A DNA stretch of 64,000 bases, taken from positions 11,088,154-11,152,153 of the forward strand of contig CM060851.1 of NCBI GenBank assembly GCA_030737835.1, written 5' to 3'. Positions 11,375 through 30,552 of the stretch are shown here, piece by piece. Positions within the stretch are counted from its first letter, which is position 1. Each line of letters begins with the position of its first letter. This stretch comes from Acorus gramineus (Eukaryota; Streptophyta; Magnoliopsida; Acorales; Acoraceae). The notes under the pieces are model-generated. The model was given only the letters and a program-made list of their open reading frames with translations. It did no database searches and was not told the origin of the DNA. The position numbers and the translations under genes were made by a program.

Positions 11375-14300
11375 TGTCACGCCCCAGGGCGGCCAACCCC
11401 GGGACGCGGCAAATGTATATATATCATATCAGAAACCTACACAGGAGGTCAAATACATATACTCTAAACCACAAATAAAATAACAACACAGATCAAACAG
11501 GGCTGACATAATATATACACAATATAGCGGAAGCTAAAACTGAGTCTGTAATCCAAAACATAATACAGACTCGATACACAATCATACGTCCTGTGAGAGC
11601 CAATATACATGGAAACAACTGAATAGATACAACACGTGCTCAGCACGGAAATACAATACATACAGCCAAGGAAAGGGATGCTGACAGCCTCTGGTACTCG
11701 CGGACGTAGCGCTGCTCCGCTACTGAAGAAATCCCTCGGAAAGCTCCAACTACTGCTCTGGCTCTAGCTCAGGCTCAGTGACCACTGGGGAAAAACATGT
11801 GCGAGGGGTGACCCACACGCTCAGTGAACAGCACAACCCACGCATCGCAGACAATATTTACCAATATTCCATTATTTTATCCAGCCATCAATACATAACA
11901 TAATCCAGTGGTTCGTACTTCGCCGAACCACCACACCCTCACCCTCACCCATCCATGGGTGACATAGGCTATTGGGACTGATAATCATCTATTCACAAAT
12001 CCAGTAGGTCGCTCATCGCCAACCCACTACACCCTCACCCTCACCCATCAATGGGTGACATAGAATTTTGGGACTGACTAGGCTGTTGGTCACCCTTGGT
12101 CCACCGATAGTCTCTCCCTCCACTCCGTAGGCCGCCTGGTCTACTCCCACATTCAGCACAGTCCGAAACCAAATCAAGAGGTGCCTACTAATGGGAGCCC
12201 TCTGTCAGGAAGGCCCTGTCTAACGCTGGGGGTAGCCTCTACCGAATCCAACGCAGGGAACAGAACAGCCTATCCATACGCATATGATCCACTCGGATCC
12301 GCCGACTACATATCCTTACAACTCAAATGTCATGAATTCCTCTGAATTCAACCAGGTGCATCATCAAGATGCGGGAACATGTACAAAAATCAGCAAGGCT
12401 GGAATATCATTGGGGGAAAGAAACTCGGAAGGGCGGCGTGAGTTCCCGTTATAGGATACCCCGACAACCAAACAAGGAACACGGAGTACCCTAACCCGGG
12501 TCTCACCGCTGTCCTTGCAAGGCCCCTCCCCTATAATATCTACCAACTATACTAATAATTATACCAATCATACAATCATTACATATAATATTATTGGGAC
12601 TAGAACCTTGGGAGGGCAGCCCGAGGTCCCGATACAGGACATCCCGACAACCAAACAAGGAACACGGAGTACCCTAAAAAGGGTCTCAGCGTTGACCTCG
12701 CAAGGCTCCTCCCTATAATATTATCCTAAGGCATGCGATCTAACAGATACCAGCATTTAATTTAATAAATAAAACTAGTAGGATGCATGCATAGGCCGGG
12801 GTTTCCTAGCATGAAAACCAGGGGACATGCTACATGGCTCATACGCGTATCCTATGGGTGCAAGTTCCTAACATAAAAGCCTAGGGTAACATGCATTTCT
12901 ACATATTCATCAGGCTCACATGCAATACATATTATTACAGGTTAATATAATCCACGGTGCCCCAGGAGAGGTCGGTATACGCCCAAGTGCGTATAACACC
13001 TCTCTACTGGGTTGGATTGTCCCACTCACCAGAATCGGGGTCGTCGCGCGACCGTCCGTCTAGATCTGCAAGACAGACAATCAATATGGTGAGTTAAAAT
13101 CCATAAATACTACAAAATACATAAACCCACAATTAAACTCCCAACACTCGGGCAAACGTGCATACGACCCGCACGCACGCTAGCCCGAGCACTCCGACAA
13201 CCACCCGCACGGCCGGCCACCCGACCGCCCGGACGCGCCGCCGCGCCTCAGCCCGCGCACTCCGCGCACCGCCCGGGGCTCCGCGCGTCCACCGAGCCCA
13301 GCCGCGGCAGTCCGCACGCGCCCCGCACGCCGTGCGCTGGCCCGCGAGCACCCCGCACGCCCCCGCGCACACCATCCCTGCCTTGCCGCGCCCCGCGCAC
13401 GCCTCGCGCACGCCCCCTCGCCCCGCGCGCACCCCGCGCGCACCTCCGCCGCTCCGCCGCGCCTCGCGCGCACCACGGCCGCCTCGCCGCGCCCTCCGCG
13501 CGCACTGCCTAGCACCTCGGCCACCACCCCGCGCACGCCTAGCACCTCGGCCACCACCTCGCGCACGCCCTCCGCTGCCTCAGCCACCACCTCGCACCCG
13601 CGCGACCTGCTCCACGCGCACCAGCCCGCCCAGCTCGCCCAGCACCAGCCCGCACGACCAGCACAGCACGGCCAGCTCTGCGCACAGCCGCCCGAGCAGC
13701 TCCCCGCACCAGACCCGCGCGCACTCGCGCGCACGCCGCGCGCACGCACGCCCGCGCATGCACGCGCGCGTGCCCGCGCGCGCCCGGCCTGCGCGCTGCC
13801 TGGGTCGCTGCCGCTGCTGCCTGCGCCCGAGGACGGTGCCCCAGCCTGCCGAGCACCTCCAACCACCCCTCCCACTGCCCCGACCACCTCCAACCACCTC
13901 CGACCACCCTCCGACGACCCCCACTGCCACCAACCACCTCCCAAACACAAAACCCTCCCCTAGCAATCATCTAGACAAGAAATAAGAGGGAAAGGAGGCT
14001 TACCGAGGGGAGGAAGAGGCGTCCGGTGGATCTCCACGCGCCAAAACCCTTCCCAAAAGCCTTCTCACGCCCCGATCTATCACGGCCCTCGATTTGGCTC
14101 GAAACAGAGAAGAGAGAGGGGAGGTCGGGGAGGCTAGGATCGTCGGAATTCGGATTTGAAGACACCGGAGCGTAGATCGGGACCCGATCTACACTTCCCG
14201 TGCTTTAGGTTTTTGATTTTGAGGGGTGTAGGGGGCTCAAACGGAAGAAAAACGGAGGAGAGGAGAGAGAGAGAGCAAGTCGGGAAGATGATGAATAGTG

Positions 14301-14591
14301 ATTAGATATTTTTGATTCCTTTTAAGTAGAGCGCGACTTAAAAACCCGGATACGCCCCGGAACTGCGAAATTTTTGCAAACGATGCCAGAATTCGATGAA
14401 ATTTTTATGAGAGGTCTAAAATGGCACCAGGACACCAAATATGCAGTCAGATTTCCAATCGGAGTCCTCTAGCTCAGACGATAGCTAACAGTCTGAAAAT
14501 AAGCGGTTCCGATCGAAAACCCCAAAAATTTTAAAAACTGCCAGGACGCTCTAACGGTTACCAGCAGGCTAAAAGTGACACAAGTATAACA
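11375..14591 (-). mobile_element. Solo LTR, 3.2 kb, of a Ty3/gypsy family
   Basis: The sequence starts TGTCACGCCCCAGGG (complement of the LTR end) and finishes CAAGTATAACA, giving TG...CA ends on the minus strand. TACTG flanks it on both sides (11370-11374 and 14592-14596), so it is one complete LTR without an internal region. The same LTR occurs forward at 57563-60824 and, partly, in reverse at 55658-57562; the forward copy is followed by a primer-binding site and gag, which identifies this as the family's LTR. Solo LTRs arise by recombination between the two LTRs of one element. Confidence 0.92.
13190..13975. other. Extremely GC- and CpG-rich island inside the solo LTR
   Basis: About 0.8 kb composed of CGCGCAC/GCCCGC-type runs, in sharp contrast with the AT-rich surroundings. 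Open frames exist in nearly every frame on both strands (up to 275 codons), with Arg/Ala/Pro/Gly-only products; this is the expected effect of base composition and not evidence of a gene. The matching island in the forward LTR is at about 58190-59045. Confidence 0.8.
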
Positions 14592-14805
14592 TACTGATCA
14601 TCCTCTTTTTTAACATTCAGTAATTGTTAAATCCACAATTGCTATATTACGGAGGGCTTCCTTTTGATTCTCGGTCATTCTTTTATATACTTGACTTGAT
14701 GGAGGGCAAATAATGCCAGGGAAGATAGACTAAAACATCTTTGTGGAGGTATCTTCAACAAAATTTAATATAGATATTACAGTGTTAGGGAAGGGATATT
14801 GCAAA

Positions 14806-15754
14806 GGGCGTCGATATCCGCACCCCATCTTACAAGAAACCCACCCCTTTAAAAAATTAAAAAAAAATTTATGTACTGTAACAATAAATGGAAACCCACC
14901 CTGAGGTCGGCATTTTCTTTGACGACGGTAGTGAATGACGGTCGTCAAAGGTTCCGACAAGTGCACTAACCCAGGTTGGCAACCACTCGGGCGATGGTGT
15001 TGAAATATGGTCGCCCAAAGGTCCGGTGAGCTAAAGTCAGAGATAATAAATTCACGTTTTTACAAGTTTCAAACCAAATAGACAAATTTCACATTTAAAT
15101 ACGTAGAATAGATAATCATAGTAACATTTATAATACATCAAAATACAATGTTAGCATTCCATAACGAATCATTCATATGACTACACTACAAAATAAATGT
15201 TCAAATTTCAAAAGTCATACATGAAGAGGAAAAAGAGTACCATAATAATAATAATAATAATAATACAGAAGCGGGGAGGGGTGGAGACGAAGCATGCCTT
15301 TTGTGGTCAAGTAATTGTTTTTATGTTTATTTTTATTTTTTGAAAAAAGGAGTAATCGTTTTTATTGGATATGTTATTTATTTTTATATATGAAAAAATC
15401 AATATAATCACATGAATTGTTGTGGAATTTGAACATGTATTTTGTTGTGTAGTCACGTGAATGGTTGGTTATGAAAAATTTGGTTTGAAACTTGTAAAAA
15501 TGTGAATTTATTCTATCTTACTTTAGCTCGTCGGGTCTTTGAGCGACCATATTTCAACACCATCACCCGAGTGGTTACCGACCTGGGTTGGTACACTCGC
15601 CAGAACCTTTAGCGACCATCATTCACCACCATCGCCAAAAGGAATACCGACCTCGGGGTGGGTTTCCGTTTACTGCTACATTACAAAAAAAACTTTTTTT
15701 ATTTTTTTTAATGGGGTGGGTTTCTTGTAAGATGGAATGCGGATATTGGCCCCC
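14806..15754. mobile_element. Foldback Mutator-type element, 949 bp, with 9-bp target duplication
   Basis: The left arm (14806 to about 15075) and right arm (about 15478 to 15754) are inverted repeats of about 270 bases; tips GGGCGTCGATATCCGC and (complement) GGGGCCAATATCCGC. TATTGCAAA stands directly outside both tips (14797-14805 and 15755-15763). A 9-bp duplication is the hallmark of Mutator-type insertion. The middle 400 bases are AT-rich and contain an (AAT)n run at 15243-15264. No transposase, so it is non-autonomous. Confidence 0.85.
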
Positions 15755-15763
15755 TATTGCAAA

Positions 15764-17338
15764 TTTGTGTTTCATGTATACTTATTCTTGATATACACCA
15801 TTTTTTATCTTCTAGTCCAATGAAAGCTTGCAATTTGAGGAATATAGATACTCTGCTGTTTGGAAACTGTTTTATTTCTTTTTTCCTTGGTGAAAATTTG
15901 AGTGACACATTAGGTCAACCATGCAATTTGAAAACTTGGACAACCAAGTGATGTCGAATTTATAGGGATTTTGAGCTTGTATGCTTTGTGGTCTTGTTCA
16001 TGAGATGATATGGACAGAAATTGATGTTGTGGTGATAGGTGAGGAACTCTGATGCTTCGTTTGCATTTTTGTGCATGAAAGGTCTAAATCATCTCACTTT
16101 AGTTCCAACCACATTTATACAGTCCATATATACCATGTTTATTGAATAAATCATTCCATGTTAGCCTTCTTGAAAAAAGAAAAAAAATTAACAACCTATT
16201 ATATGATGATGAGTTGCTTTCATTGTTTTCTCACATGTGCAATTGTGGCCTACAATTGACCCACCATACAAATCCTGCCGACATGAATCATTTTGCTTTA
16301 GCTCCATCCAATTGAGTGGTCTTTCATTGCTGCTTCACTTGGTAAAAATATCATTCTTGCTTTTTATAAAATGAAGCACATCAAATTCAGGTTCATATCC
16401 TTCTATAGTTCAATTTGAGTGGTGTGATGTTTGTGGATGCAGACAGGTTTGTATGAGAGTAAAAAGAGAGACATAAAATCAGCCTTGTTGATCTTACATT
16501 AGCTGTCTAAACATTTGATAATATGGTTTTTCAAACCACTCTTTTGTATAGAACAGCATAGCAAGTGTACTGCTTTTAAAACCATTTTAGAGATTGGTAG
16601 TGCCTTAATAAACACAACTAAAGAGGGAGCAATCCTATCATTCAAACATAAAAAAGCCAATCATGCAATGAATCAAACTACAAAATGTCTTTATTTAGTA
16701 TTAGCTGCTGCTTTTAGGAGCCATCTTTAGATCCAACTTTATATAGATCAGTAGCTATTGGTTGCAGGTTTACTCTAGGAATCTAAGTTGTATTTTTCAG
16801 TGGAGATGTTAAAGCAGATTCTGCTTCTAGTTCATTGCTATTGTGCACAGAAAAGAAATCACAGAAAAGGCCTGTAAAAAAATACCTAATCTGGAACTTC
16901 TGCATCACAGTACAAGTTCAGTTATTCAAGTTCTCGATCACCTCAAATTAATCTCCCTTCCCCTTTCATCAAGATTATAAGCCTTATGCACACTTGGGCT
17001 CCATTTGTGTCAGAATGTGAGCTTCCTACATATAGATCATGTCTCAAATATGCTGGCAAAATGACTAATCAAGGTTTAGGATGTTAGACACAATCATGAT
17101 GTTCAACATTATATTTAGCTACTAGGCATAAATCTGATGCTGATGATAAGGCAAAATATTGTTCTTGTACACACTTGCCCCTTGGGATGAGGGGTAATAC
17201 GCACCCAAAATAACAGAAAATAATATGTGCTCTCCAGAAACCAAGAAACAAACCAGACATGAAGATTAAAATTCACAAGAAGACATAGCAAAGAAAAGTA
17301 AGTCTTGACTGTTTTTGGAACATGCTCACATTAAAGAC
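15764..17338. other. Intergenic, downstream of the unknown-function gene
   Basis: Moderately AT-rich, only short random open frames. The part next to 17338 should hold the 3' untranslated region of the minus-strand gene, but I see no decisive poly(A) signal. Confidence 0.5.
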
Positions 17339-18905
17339 CTAAGTAGTGCTCTGTTCATCGGTCTTGCCTTTATTTTCCAGCCATTCGCTTTCAAGTTTTC
17401 CTGTCATGCCCTCCTTCTCAAGCTGTTTCCTTTGAAGTTCTGCAGGATTAGCCTTGCTGTTGCCCATATGATCACCACAAATGAGCTTGAATTGTGGGCT
17501 TTCTCCTACTGCATCAAATAGCTCACTCAAACCTTGTCTCCCAAATTGAAGATCAGAACTAGTACAAGTAGAAGAGGAAACAATGTCTATGCCAGGCTTT
17601 GATTTCTCCCCGGATGACTCTTTGTCCATTTCACCATGACAGATAGCCATGGAAGAAGAATCTTCTGGACTATTTGACCTTGCCTGGCCATCATATTTAT
17701 TGTAGCCATCATGAACCGCATCCAGGGGTTCCTGCCTATTATTGGCATCTTCAAATTCATCAGTATTGCTATTCTTGCTCGAACACTTTTTCAAATTTTC
17801 CTTCATGTCCTCCTTTTCAGCAGACCCAAAACTAAGTTTAGGAATATTGTCACAAGCATCACTTCCTTCACCAATTAGTCCATACATACAGCAAACATCA
17901 CTCCACACCATCTCCACAGATGAAAGATAACTGTGTCGTGCCATATATCGTCGAAGCTCCCTTGACAGACTCCGAAATGGCTGACAGGCACAAACAAATA
18001 CATCAATCAGTATAAATAAGTGATTATTTAAAACAAATCAAACCAATCCAAAGTGAAGGGTGAAATCTAACTTAAGAACATCAAAACAAGTATAGAAAGA
18101 AACCTCTGCATTGCACTCGAACGCGAGACGAAAGAACGCAGCCGACACAAAATGCTTCCCACCCAACTCAGCCAACCTGATCTGAGAAAGCCAATATGAC
18201 GAAGACTCGAGCCTGTCGAACCTGCACTTGCTGCAGTTCTCCGCGCTGTAAAAAGGTGTGCTTAACAACCTTCCAGGCTTCACAGGTTGTGTTGGAGTCC
18301 GGATACCATTCTCCGGAACAATGTTTCTTACAACCCTAACCTTGGGCACATTAAACGCGACAACGGGTTTCTTCTCAGGTTTACTAACAATCTTTGCAGC
18401 TTCAATAGACACAATTCTACTTCCTTCTCTCATAGGGCCCTTCTTCGTGTCGAGCTTCACCGAGGGTTTAGCGATTTTGGCCGGTACCTGTGACTGAGGC
18501 TTTTCAACAGTCACATTACTGGTCCTGCTCGTGCCGAAAACACGCTTTTGTCTATAAATGTTCAAAAAAAGACACAAATGGTGTGAATTCAACATCTTTG
18601 ATGGATTTTAAATTTTATTTGGACAAGAGTGAAATCGATGTAGGCTTACACGTTAGTACAAACGAGGGGTTGCTTCGGCCTTCGACGAGTACAATCGATC
18701 AATGGTTTCTTTGTGTGTTTGTTGTCGGTGCCAGGATTCACAGTGGTTTTCTTCAATCGATTCTTGCCTGAATCTCTTGTTAGAAAGACAAATTACTTTG
18801 AAAAAAAGAGGCGAAATTTTGATATAGAGATTAAAAGAAATGATGATTCAAAATAAAATTGGGAAAATGTTTACCTCCTGGAACGGGATTGCGAAGAGGA
18901 TCCAT
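17339..18905 (-). CDS. Conserved plant protein of unknown function, 414 aa, 4 exons
   Basis: Exons on the minus strand: 18905-18875, 18773-18650, 18551-18104, 17980-17339; all introns GT-AG, lengths sum to 1245 nt and phases close. The start MDPLRNPVPG is the first ATG of a short first exon. Residues 20-130 are basic and Lys/Pro-rich (KRVFGTSRTSN, KPEKKPVVAFNVPKV), typical of a disordered or nuclear region. Then comes a compact block from about residue 150: FYSAENCSKCRFDRLESSSY, WLSQIRLAELGGKHFVSAAF, RRYMARHSYLSSVEMVWSDV, the most conserved-looking part, with a single CxxC. The C-terminal 130 residues are Ser/Glu/Lys-rich and low in complexity. I do not recognise the family well enough to name a function. 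No membrane segment or signal peptide is seen. Confidence 0.8.
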
Positions 18906-20631
18906 GTGTTCTTGCGTTGGAATGATGTTTTTTTTTTTTTTTTTGGTAAAAGTGAGAGATCTGAAATGTTTTTTTGGAAATGTCTGCCCTTTTATGATTT
19001 TGAATTTGGGGGAAGCGGGAACAGGGACTCAATTATTATTATTATTATTATTATTACCGACAATGGACTAGGAGCGGGATCAAAGGTCAGACGTTGCTTT
19101 TTTTTTTTTTTTTTTTTTAGCATTGTCACATATGCACATCACTTGGGTCCGGTCAATGGCTGGGATGTTTTTAATCTTACATTTTTTTTATTTGATGATA
19201 TATACCTTTCAATAAATGCATATGATTTAAATATTGAAAGTTAAGTTAACAAAATAATTTATGTATCAAAACCCTTTTCTATCTTGTTTCTTGTGTCTGT
19301 GTTCAAACATAGATTGAGTTTGATTTTTTTCTTTTTTTTAGCAAAACTATATAGAGGGTCATTTGAATTCCAGTTGAAATGTATGATTTTGTATAAAATA
19401 GTTTATTAAAAGTCAATTAAAAAAAAACATATTTAAGGTGTATTTGTGCACAATCTTAAATGGAAAATAAAAGAAATTGAAGGAATTAATTAAATTAAAA
19501 TTTATGGAAAGTAAAACATTTTTTTGACTAATTTTCATGGTGTGTGTGCATATACTAGAAAGTAATAAAAGCATTTCGACATCATATTTATTTAAATTTC
19601 CACTCATGGGATAGGAAATTTTTTCCCACCTTTCCTAATTTGACTTAAATCATCTCTAATATATATGACATTTTAAGAAAAGTGTTTTCAACAATTTTCT
19701 TTTTTGGTATATTTATATCTATCAAAAATTTAAAAAATATCCATGCTGAAAAAGAAAAAAGAAAAAAAGCAGTCGTGTATATTTATTTGTGTTGTCTTTC
19801 CAGCATCAATATCATTAAGTTTTTTAATGTGTTCAACATAAATCAACATGTGTTTTTATTTGAGAGAAACGTATGGGACATAATAATCATTGGCATAAAA
19901 TTTTGAAAGGAATGATTAGTTTGGAAATTTTGTAATTAATGATGATTAATTTGATTAAAAAAAAACCCATTAATGCAAACTTCTTAAAATTCAAATTGAC
20001 TTAAAACCATTGACAGAAGCATATTCTGCTCAGGTTTCTTTCTCAATGTTACGGGTTATCATATTCTGGGACATATTTCTTCAAAGTGATTCTGGAGTAA
20101 TACATATCATATTCTGGGACATATTTCTTCAAAGTGATTTTGGAGTAATACATATCCATCAGCAAATGACCTGTACTTCCAGTCTGTGGAACCTTATTGT
20201 CATACAAAGAGTTCAGCTAGTCACTGCTCAAACTAAAATCTAAAGAATTTTAATATTGAAGAATGACAAAGTTCAAAAAATGTGCAGTGAATTACTCAGT
20301 ATACAAAATATAAAGATATACACAACTATTAAAATTTACAGATTCAATAGGAAACCAAACTTACAATGATAAATTTGACATGGAACAATGAATTCAGATC
20401 CAGGTTAAAATCCCAGTAGCTACACTTCTTTTTCTTTTATTTTGGGCCACTAAAATTCAAACAATAAGAATGAATAATAAACAAAAATAAAAATGCCTTG
20501 AATGAGGCAACTCTCTCTCTAATTCCAAATGAGACACCAAAAAGAGGTAATAGTTCCTCTTTCTTATTCTGTCAATTCAGTCCCAGGTACCAACTTCAAT
20601 TTATTCTTCTTTGCAATCAAATCCTGCCCTT
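18906..20631. other. Intergenic region between two minus-strand genes
   Basis: Contains poly-T tracts (18930-18944, 19100-19119), an (ATT)n run at about 19033-19056, and AT-rich DNA. The part up to about 19.3 kb should carry the promoter of the unknown-function gene; no clear TATA box stands out. A 48-base tandem duplication lies at 20058-20153. Confidence 0.55.
20058..20153. repeat. Two tandem copies of a 48-base unit
   Basis: The unit beginning ATCATATTCTGGGACATAT is repeated directly (20058-20105 and 20106-20153) with one C/T difference, so the duplication is recent. Confidence 0.9.
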
Positions 20632-26859
<6,228 letters not shown>

Positions 26860-26900
26860 TTATTATGTTTGGGTGTGTTTTGGGTTCTCAAAAGAGGAGT

Positions 26901-26909
26901 CTTTTATAG
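26901..26909 (-). promoter_or_regulatory. Probable TATA box of the carboxypeptidase gene
   Basis: Minus-strand CTATAAAAG lies about 45 bases upstream of the start codon at 26859. This is a usual TATA-box sequence, but the spacing would leave a very short 5' leader, so transcription may start elsewhere. Confidence 0.4.
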
Positions 26910-28364
26910 GTGGATGCGCAGAATCTTCTACTTGTACTACTACAACTGCTGATGCTCTGCATTTACTCTATAGGACTCTTGTGAGTGAAGATTTTTCACT
27001 TTGGAGTAATTAAAACAAACAAGAGCTGGGCGAGAGAGAAAGACAGAACAGAACGACCATTACGACTTCCGAAACCAATTTGGCTTGTCTTCTTTATTAA
27101 TTTTTTCTGTTTGTCGGATTGTAAGGCGAAAAAGGAGGGAGAGAAGATGAGAGGATGCACATGGCACTGATTGAGTGGTAAAATCCATATCAAAATTGAA
27201 TTTTGATTTTTTATTTTATTTTAATGGTGTGGGGGATGGGGACATGGGTGGTGTTTGGAGTTTAATTTGTTTATAGGTCCTTAGAAATCTTTTCTATTTC
27301 AAAGGGTTTTCTAATTAATTAGGTATTTACCCAAATGCAGGCTCACATACAATTCGTACATTTTTTATTTTTTTAATATTAAATTAAATTTCATTTAATG
27401 AATTATATTCTTTAGTAATTAACTAGATATATATATATCTATGATGTGTAATAGAGTAATAGTGTTACCAAAAAAAACCCTAGATTATATTTTTTTAATC
27501 GAAAATAATAAAAAGTTGATTAATGGCATGCAGCACGAGTAGCAAATTGAAAATAGAAGTTACAGAAAGGTGGCGGTGGCGACTCACAAATGGAGTCCAC
27601 GTGCTTTTTTCTTTCTTTCTATTTGATTAATATTTTTCGAATTGTTTGAGGGGAAGTTAGACAAAGAAGAGATTTGATGCTTTAGTAAGAGAGATAATGG
27701 GGATTTGATAGTCAATTAGAGAAAATGTAGATTTTGAGAGTCTATTTAAAGGGAAGTTGTGGAAAGTATGTGGATGCGACTCACAATTGGAGTCCACGTT
27801 TTAGCTATTTTTTTATTTTCTACCATTTTAAGGATAGATTGTAGAGATTTGATATTTAAGTTAGTGTCAGTTAGAGATAAAGGAGGCATCATTTTAGGCC
27901 TTACGGATTTTTTTATTATTATTAATTAAATTGTATATTTTCTTTTATAGTATTGAGGGTTGATATTAAACTATATTTTAGGCCTTAAACTGTGTAAGAT
28001 ATTTTACTTATCTTTCGATTCAGGTATACTAGAATATATATATATGTAACAATAGTTGACCGAGGGGCTTTTTGTAAATATAGATGATCTAAGGGACCTT
28101 AAAAAAACTGCTTTTTGTCCCTTTATTTTTGGCGCCGATAACGTCAGATTCAGTTAGGGACCCACATTAAAAACTTTACCTTTTCCGTCTTTTCAAAATA
28201 AAAAAATTAAGGGCCTGACCGCAAATCATTCCGTGATTCTGAAAAACAAAACCTCTCCATCCCCGCCTCAGCTTTGCTTTCTTGACACGTGCGGGTGCAC
28301 GTGAGATCCATTCTTACATATTTCTCATGCACATTGTTTAATTATTTATTGTATGTATGAAAAT

Positions 28365-28700
28365 TCAGGATATCAAAAATATTTCCACGATATCTTAAAA
28401 ATATAAAAAATTATCTATAAATGATAATTTTATCCCTTTAAATATATTATAAAATCATATATAAAAAAGTAAATATAATTGATTATCTGCATTTTTAACA
28501 TATTGTGTAAGGGTTTTTAGTATTTCGTGTTTTCAATCAAGCTTAACCAAACAAAATATTTATGTATATTTTTTATTTGTCAACAAAAATTTAATTCAGA
28601 TGTTTATTTTGATTTACACATGTATTTGCAAGTGGTTATATAGACTTCCGAGAAAATTAGGGGGGTATATGAATTTTGAATAGTTTACAAGGAGTTACAT
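28365..28700 (+). repeat. Dispersed AT-rich repeat, copy 1
   Basis: Shares order and many exact words with 42790-43120: TATAAATGATxATTTTAT, TTTTTAACAxATTG, GGGTTTTTxxTAT, CAACAAAAATTTAATT, then GGGGGxxTAT/TTTGGATT. The two copies are in the same orientation. Type unknown. Confidence 0.5.
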
Positions 28701-28712
28701 GGATTATTCCTT

Positions 28713-28718
<6 letters not shown>

Positions 28719-28746
<28 letters not shown>
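28719..28746. repeat. (TA)n microsatellite
   Basis: Uninterrupted TA dinucleotides, about 14 units. Confidence 0.9.
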
Positions 28747-28750
<4 letters not shown>

Positions 28751-29318
28751 AATTCAATGATAATGCAAACTGTATTTTTCTTTAAACTATTCGTCCATGT
28801 ATTGATAAATAATTAAACGTCTTAATTGATGATGCATGGTTGTGACATGCTGTCATAGCTGTACCGTATTTTGAAAGCATGGGAAGTATTTTTTTTTCTT
28901 TAATGCTTTAAATGACATCATATGATGTGGTTCCACTTGGATTCAAACGTCACGTTTCTAATGAGAGATCTCAATTACAGTTTTCAATAAGAATTTAAGA
29001 GATTCCCAAATCAAGAAAATCTATTCAAAATTTTATTTCTGTTTTCACTCTTAAATTCAAAAAGTTCTATATTGAATTTTTATTTTAGATTATGAGTTAT
29101 ATTTAAATTGAATAACATCTATTTTATTGAATTTTAATTTTAATGTGAGATGTATTAGGTATACAACAAATCTATCTTTTTTAATTTCCCCATTAAAAAA
29201 TTAAAGAAATATATGGTTGTAACTTGTAATGCTTATAGCGAAGTGTATGAACATATTTTGTATATTGTAAAGTTTATTTTAGATGATAAATTTCTTGGAT
29301 TTTAATAGTTAATTTGAT

Positions 29319-29554
29319 GGGGGGGGAATGATAAAAAAATCTCTGGAAAGTTAGAAATACCCAAATCAGTCATTTTTTAAAATTATACTTAAAAAATTCT
29401 CATTTCACAATTTTGAAAACATAAAAAGCTAATCTACCCTTACTAGGTTATTCCACACCAAAAACATATATTTCCTAGAAAATAACAATTTATCTCTATA
29501 TGACCTAAATCAATCCGCTTAGAGGTTATGTTATTATATATCATATTTTATGTT

Positions 29555-29612
<58 letters not shown>

Positions 29613-30114
29613 CATGATTTGTTTATTATTTTTTTTATATAATCATAATATGTAATTTATATACGTGTTGCGCCCCAACGCAGGAGATGATATTTTAATA
29701 TTCTAAATGCTTATGCACATTTTTTTGTTTTGCTTGGCTATTCACATATTTTAATGATTTTATTAGTACATATCCATTTTTTTTTTTAAAGCATCAACAC
29801 TTAATAGAGTTCATCATAAAAAACTTAAATTATATTACACATATCTCACAAAATCCACTTAATCACAAATAATCTAGAATAAAAAAAATTCTATATGAGA
29901 ATGTGTGAAATATTTTAACAAAATTAAGAGGATAAATATTATAATAAAGTTAAGAAAATGAAATATGTTAAGGATTTAATTATATAAAGGTAGGTTAGTC
30001 TTTTTTGTTTTCAAAATTGTAAAATAAGATTTTTTTTAGGTATAATTTTTAAAAGTAACTGATTTGGGTATTTCTCACTTTTGAGAAACTTTTTTTTTTT
30101 TTGGTCATTTCCCC
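29319..30114. mobile_element. Mutator-like MITE A, 796 bp, 9-bp target duplication TAATTTGAT
   Basis: Long imperfect inverted repeats: left GGGGAATGATAAAAAAATCT then AAATACCCAAATCAGTCA; right complement GGGGAAATGACC then AAATACCCAAATCAGTTAC. TAATTTGAT flanks both sides (29310-29318, 30115-30123). The interior has a (TA)n run at 29559-29610 and the segment GTGTTGCGCCCCAACGCAG near 29664. It codes for no transposase. Confidence 0.8.
29559..29610. repeat. (AT)n microsatellite, about 26 units, inside MITE A
   Basis: Uninterrupted AT dinucleotides within the interior of the MITE; the related MITE B lacks an equivalent run at this size. Confidence 0.9.
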
Positions 30115-30552
30115 TAATTTGATTGTGTACAGCTTTGAGCAATCCCGCATCAATCTGAAAAATGAGAAACTGCAGTGCACATTCTAACCAGGTTGAATAT
30201 GAAGTTTCTACTTTATTGATTGATATAATTAAATTTGTTTTTCTAATGACATAATAAAATAGGTGAAATAATTTCCTCACAATGTATTTGTGTTTTTTCA
30301 TGACAGTGGATTTTAACTTGGAGTTATAAATTGAAAATATTTTTTTAGATCCTAAAATCTAATAGTTGTGTTTTTATATTTTAATATAAATATTACAAGT
30401 TAATATAGAAAATTACATTAATTGTAAGTATATTAATTTGTATTAAAATAAATATATTATTACATGTTATTATATAAAATATACTAATATACTGTTATTA
30501 ACTTACAAATATATTTAATATTAATAAGATTATAAAAGATTGTGTAGTCAAA

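Larger units (their letters stand above)
26860..29309. other. Promoter side of the carboxypeptidase gene, then AT-rich intergenic DNA
   Basis: Directly upstream of the ATG the minus strand reads AAAAGACTCCTC and, about 45 bases before the ATG, a TATAAAAG motif (plus-strand CTTTTATAG at 26901-26909), a good TATA box. Beyond about 27.2 kb I see no gene. The segment contains a (TA)n run at 28719-28746 and one copy of a dispersed repeat (about 28365-28700). Confidence 0.55.

Noticed and set aside
13133..13985. Long overlapping open frames (up to 275 codons) in the GC-rich island of the solo LTR
   Set aside because: Open in nearly all six frames with Arg/Ala/Pro/Gly-only products; caused by the lack of A/T for stop codons, and the two LTR copies do not keep a single reading frame.
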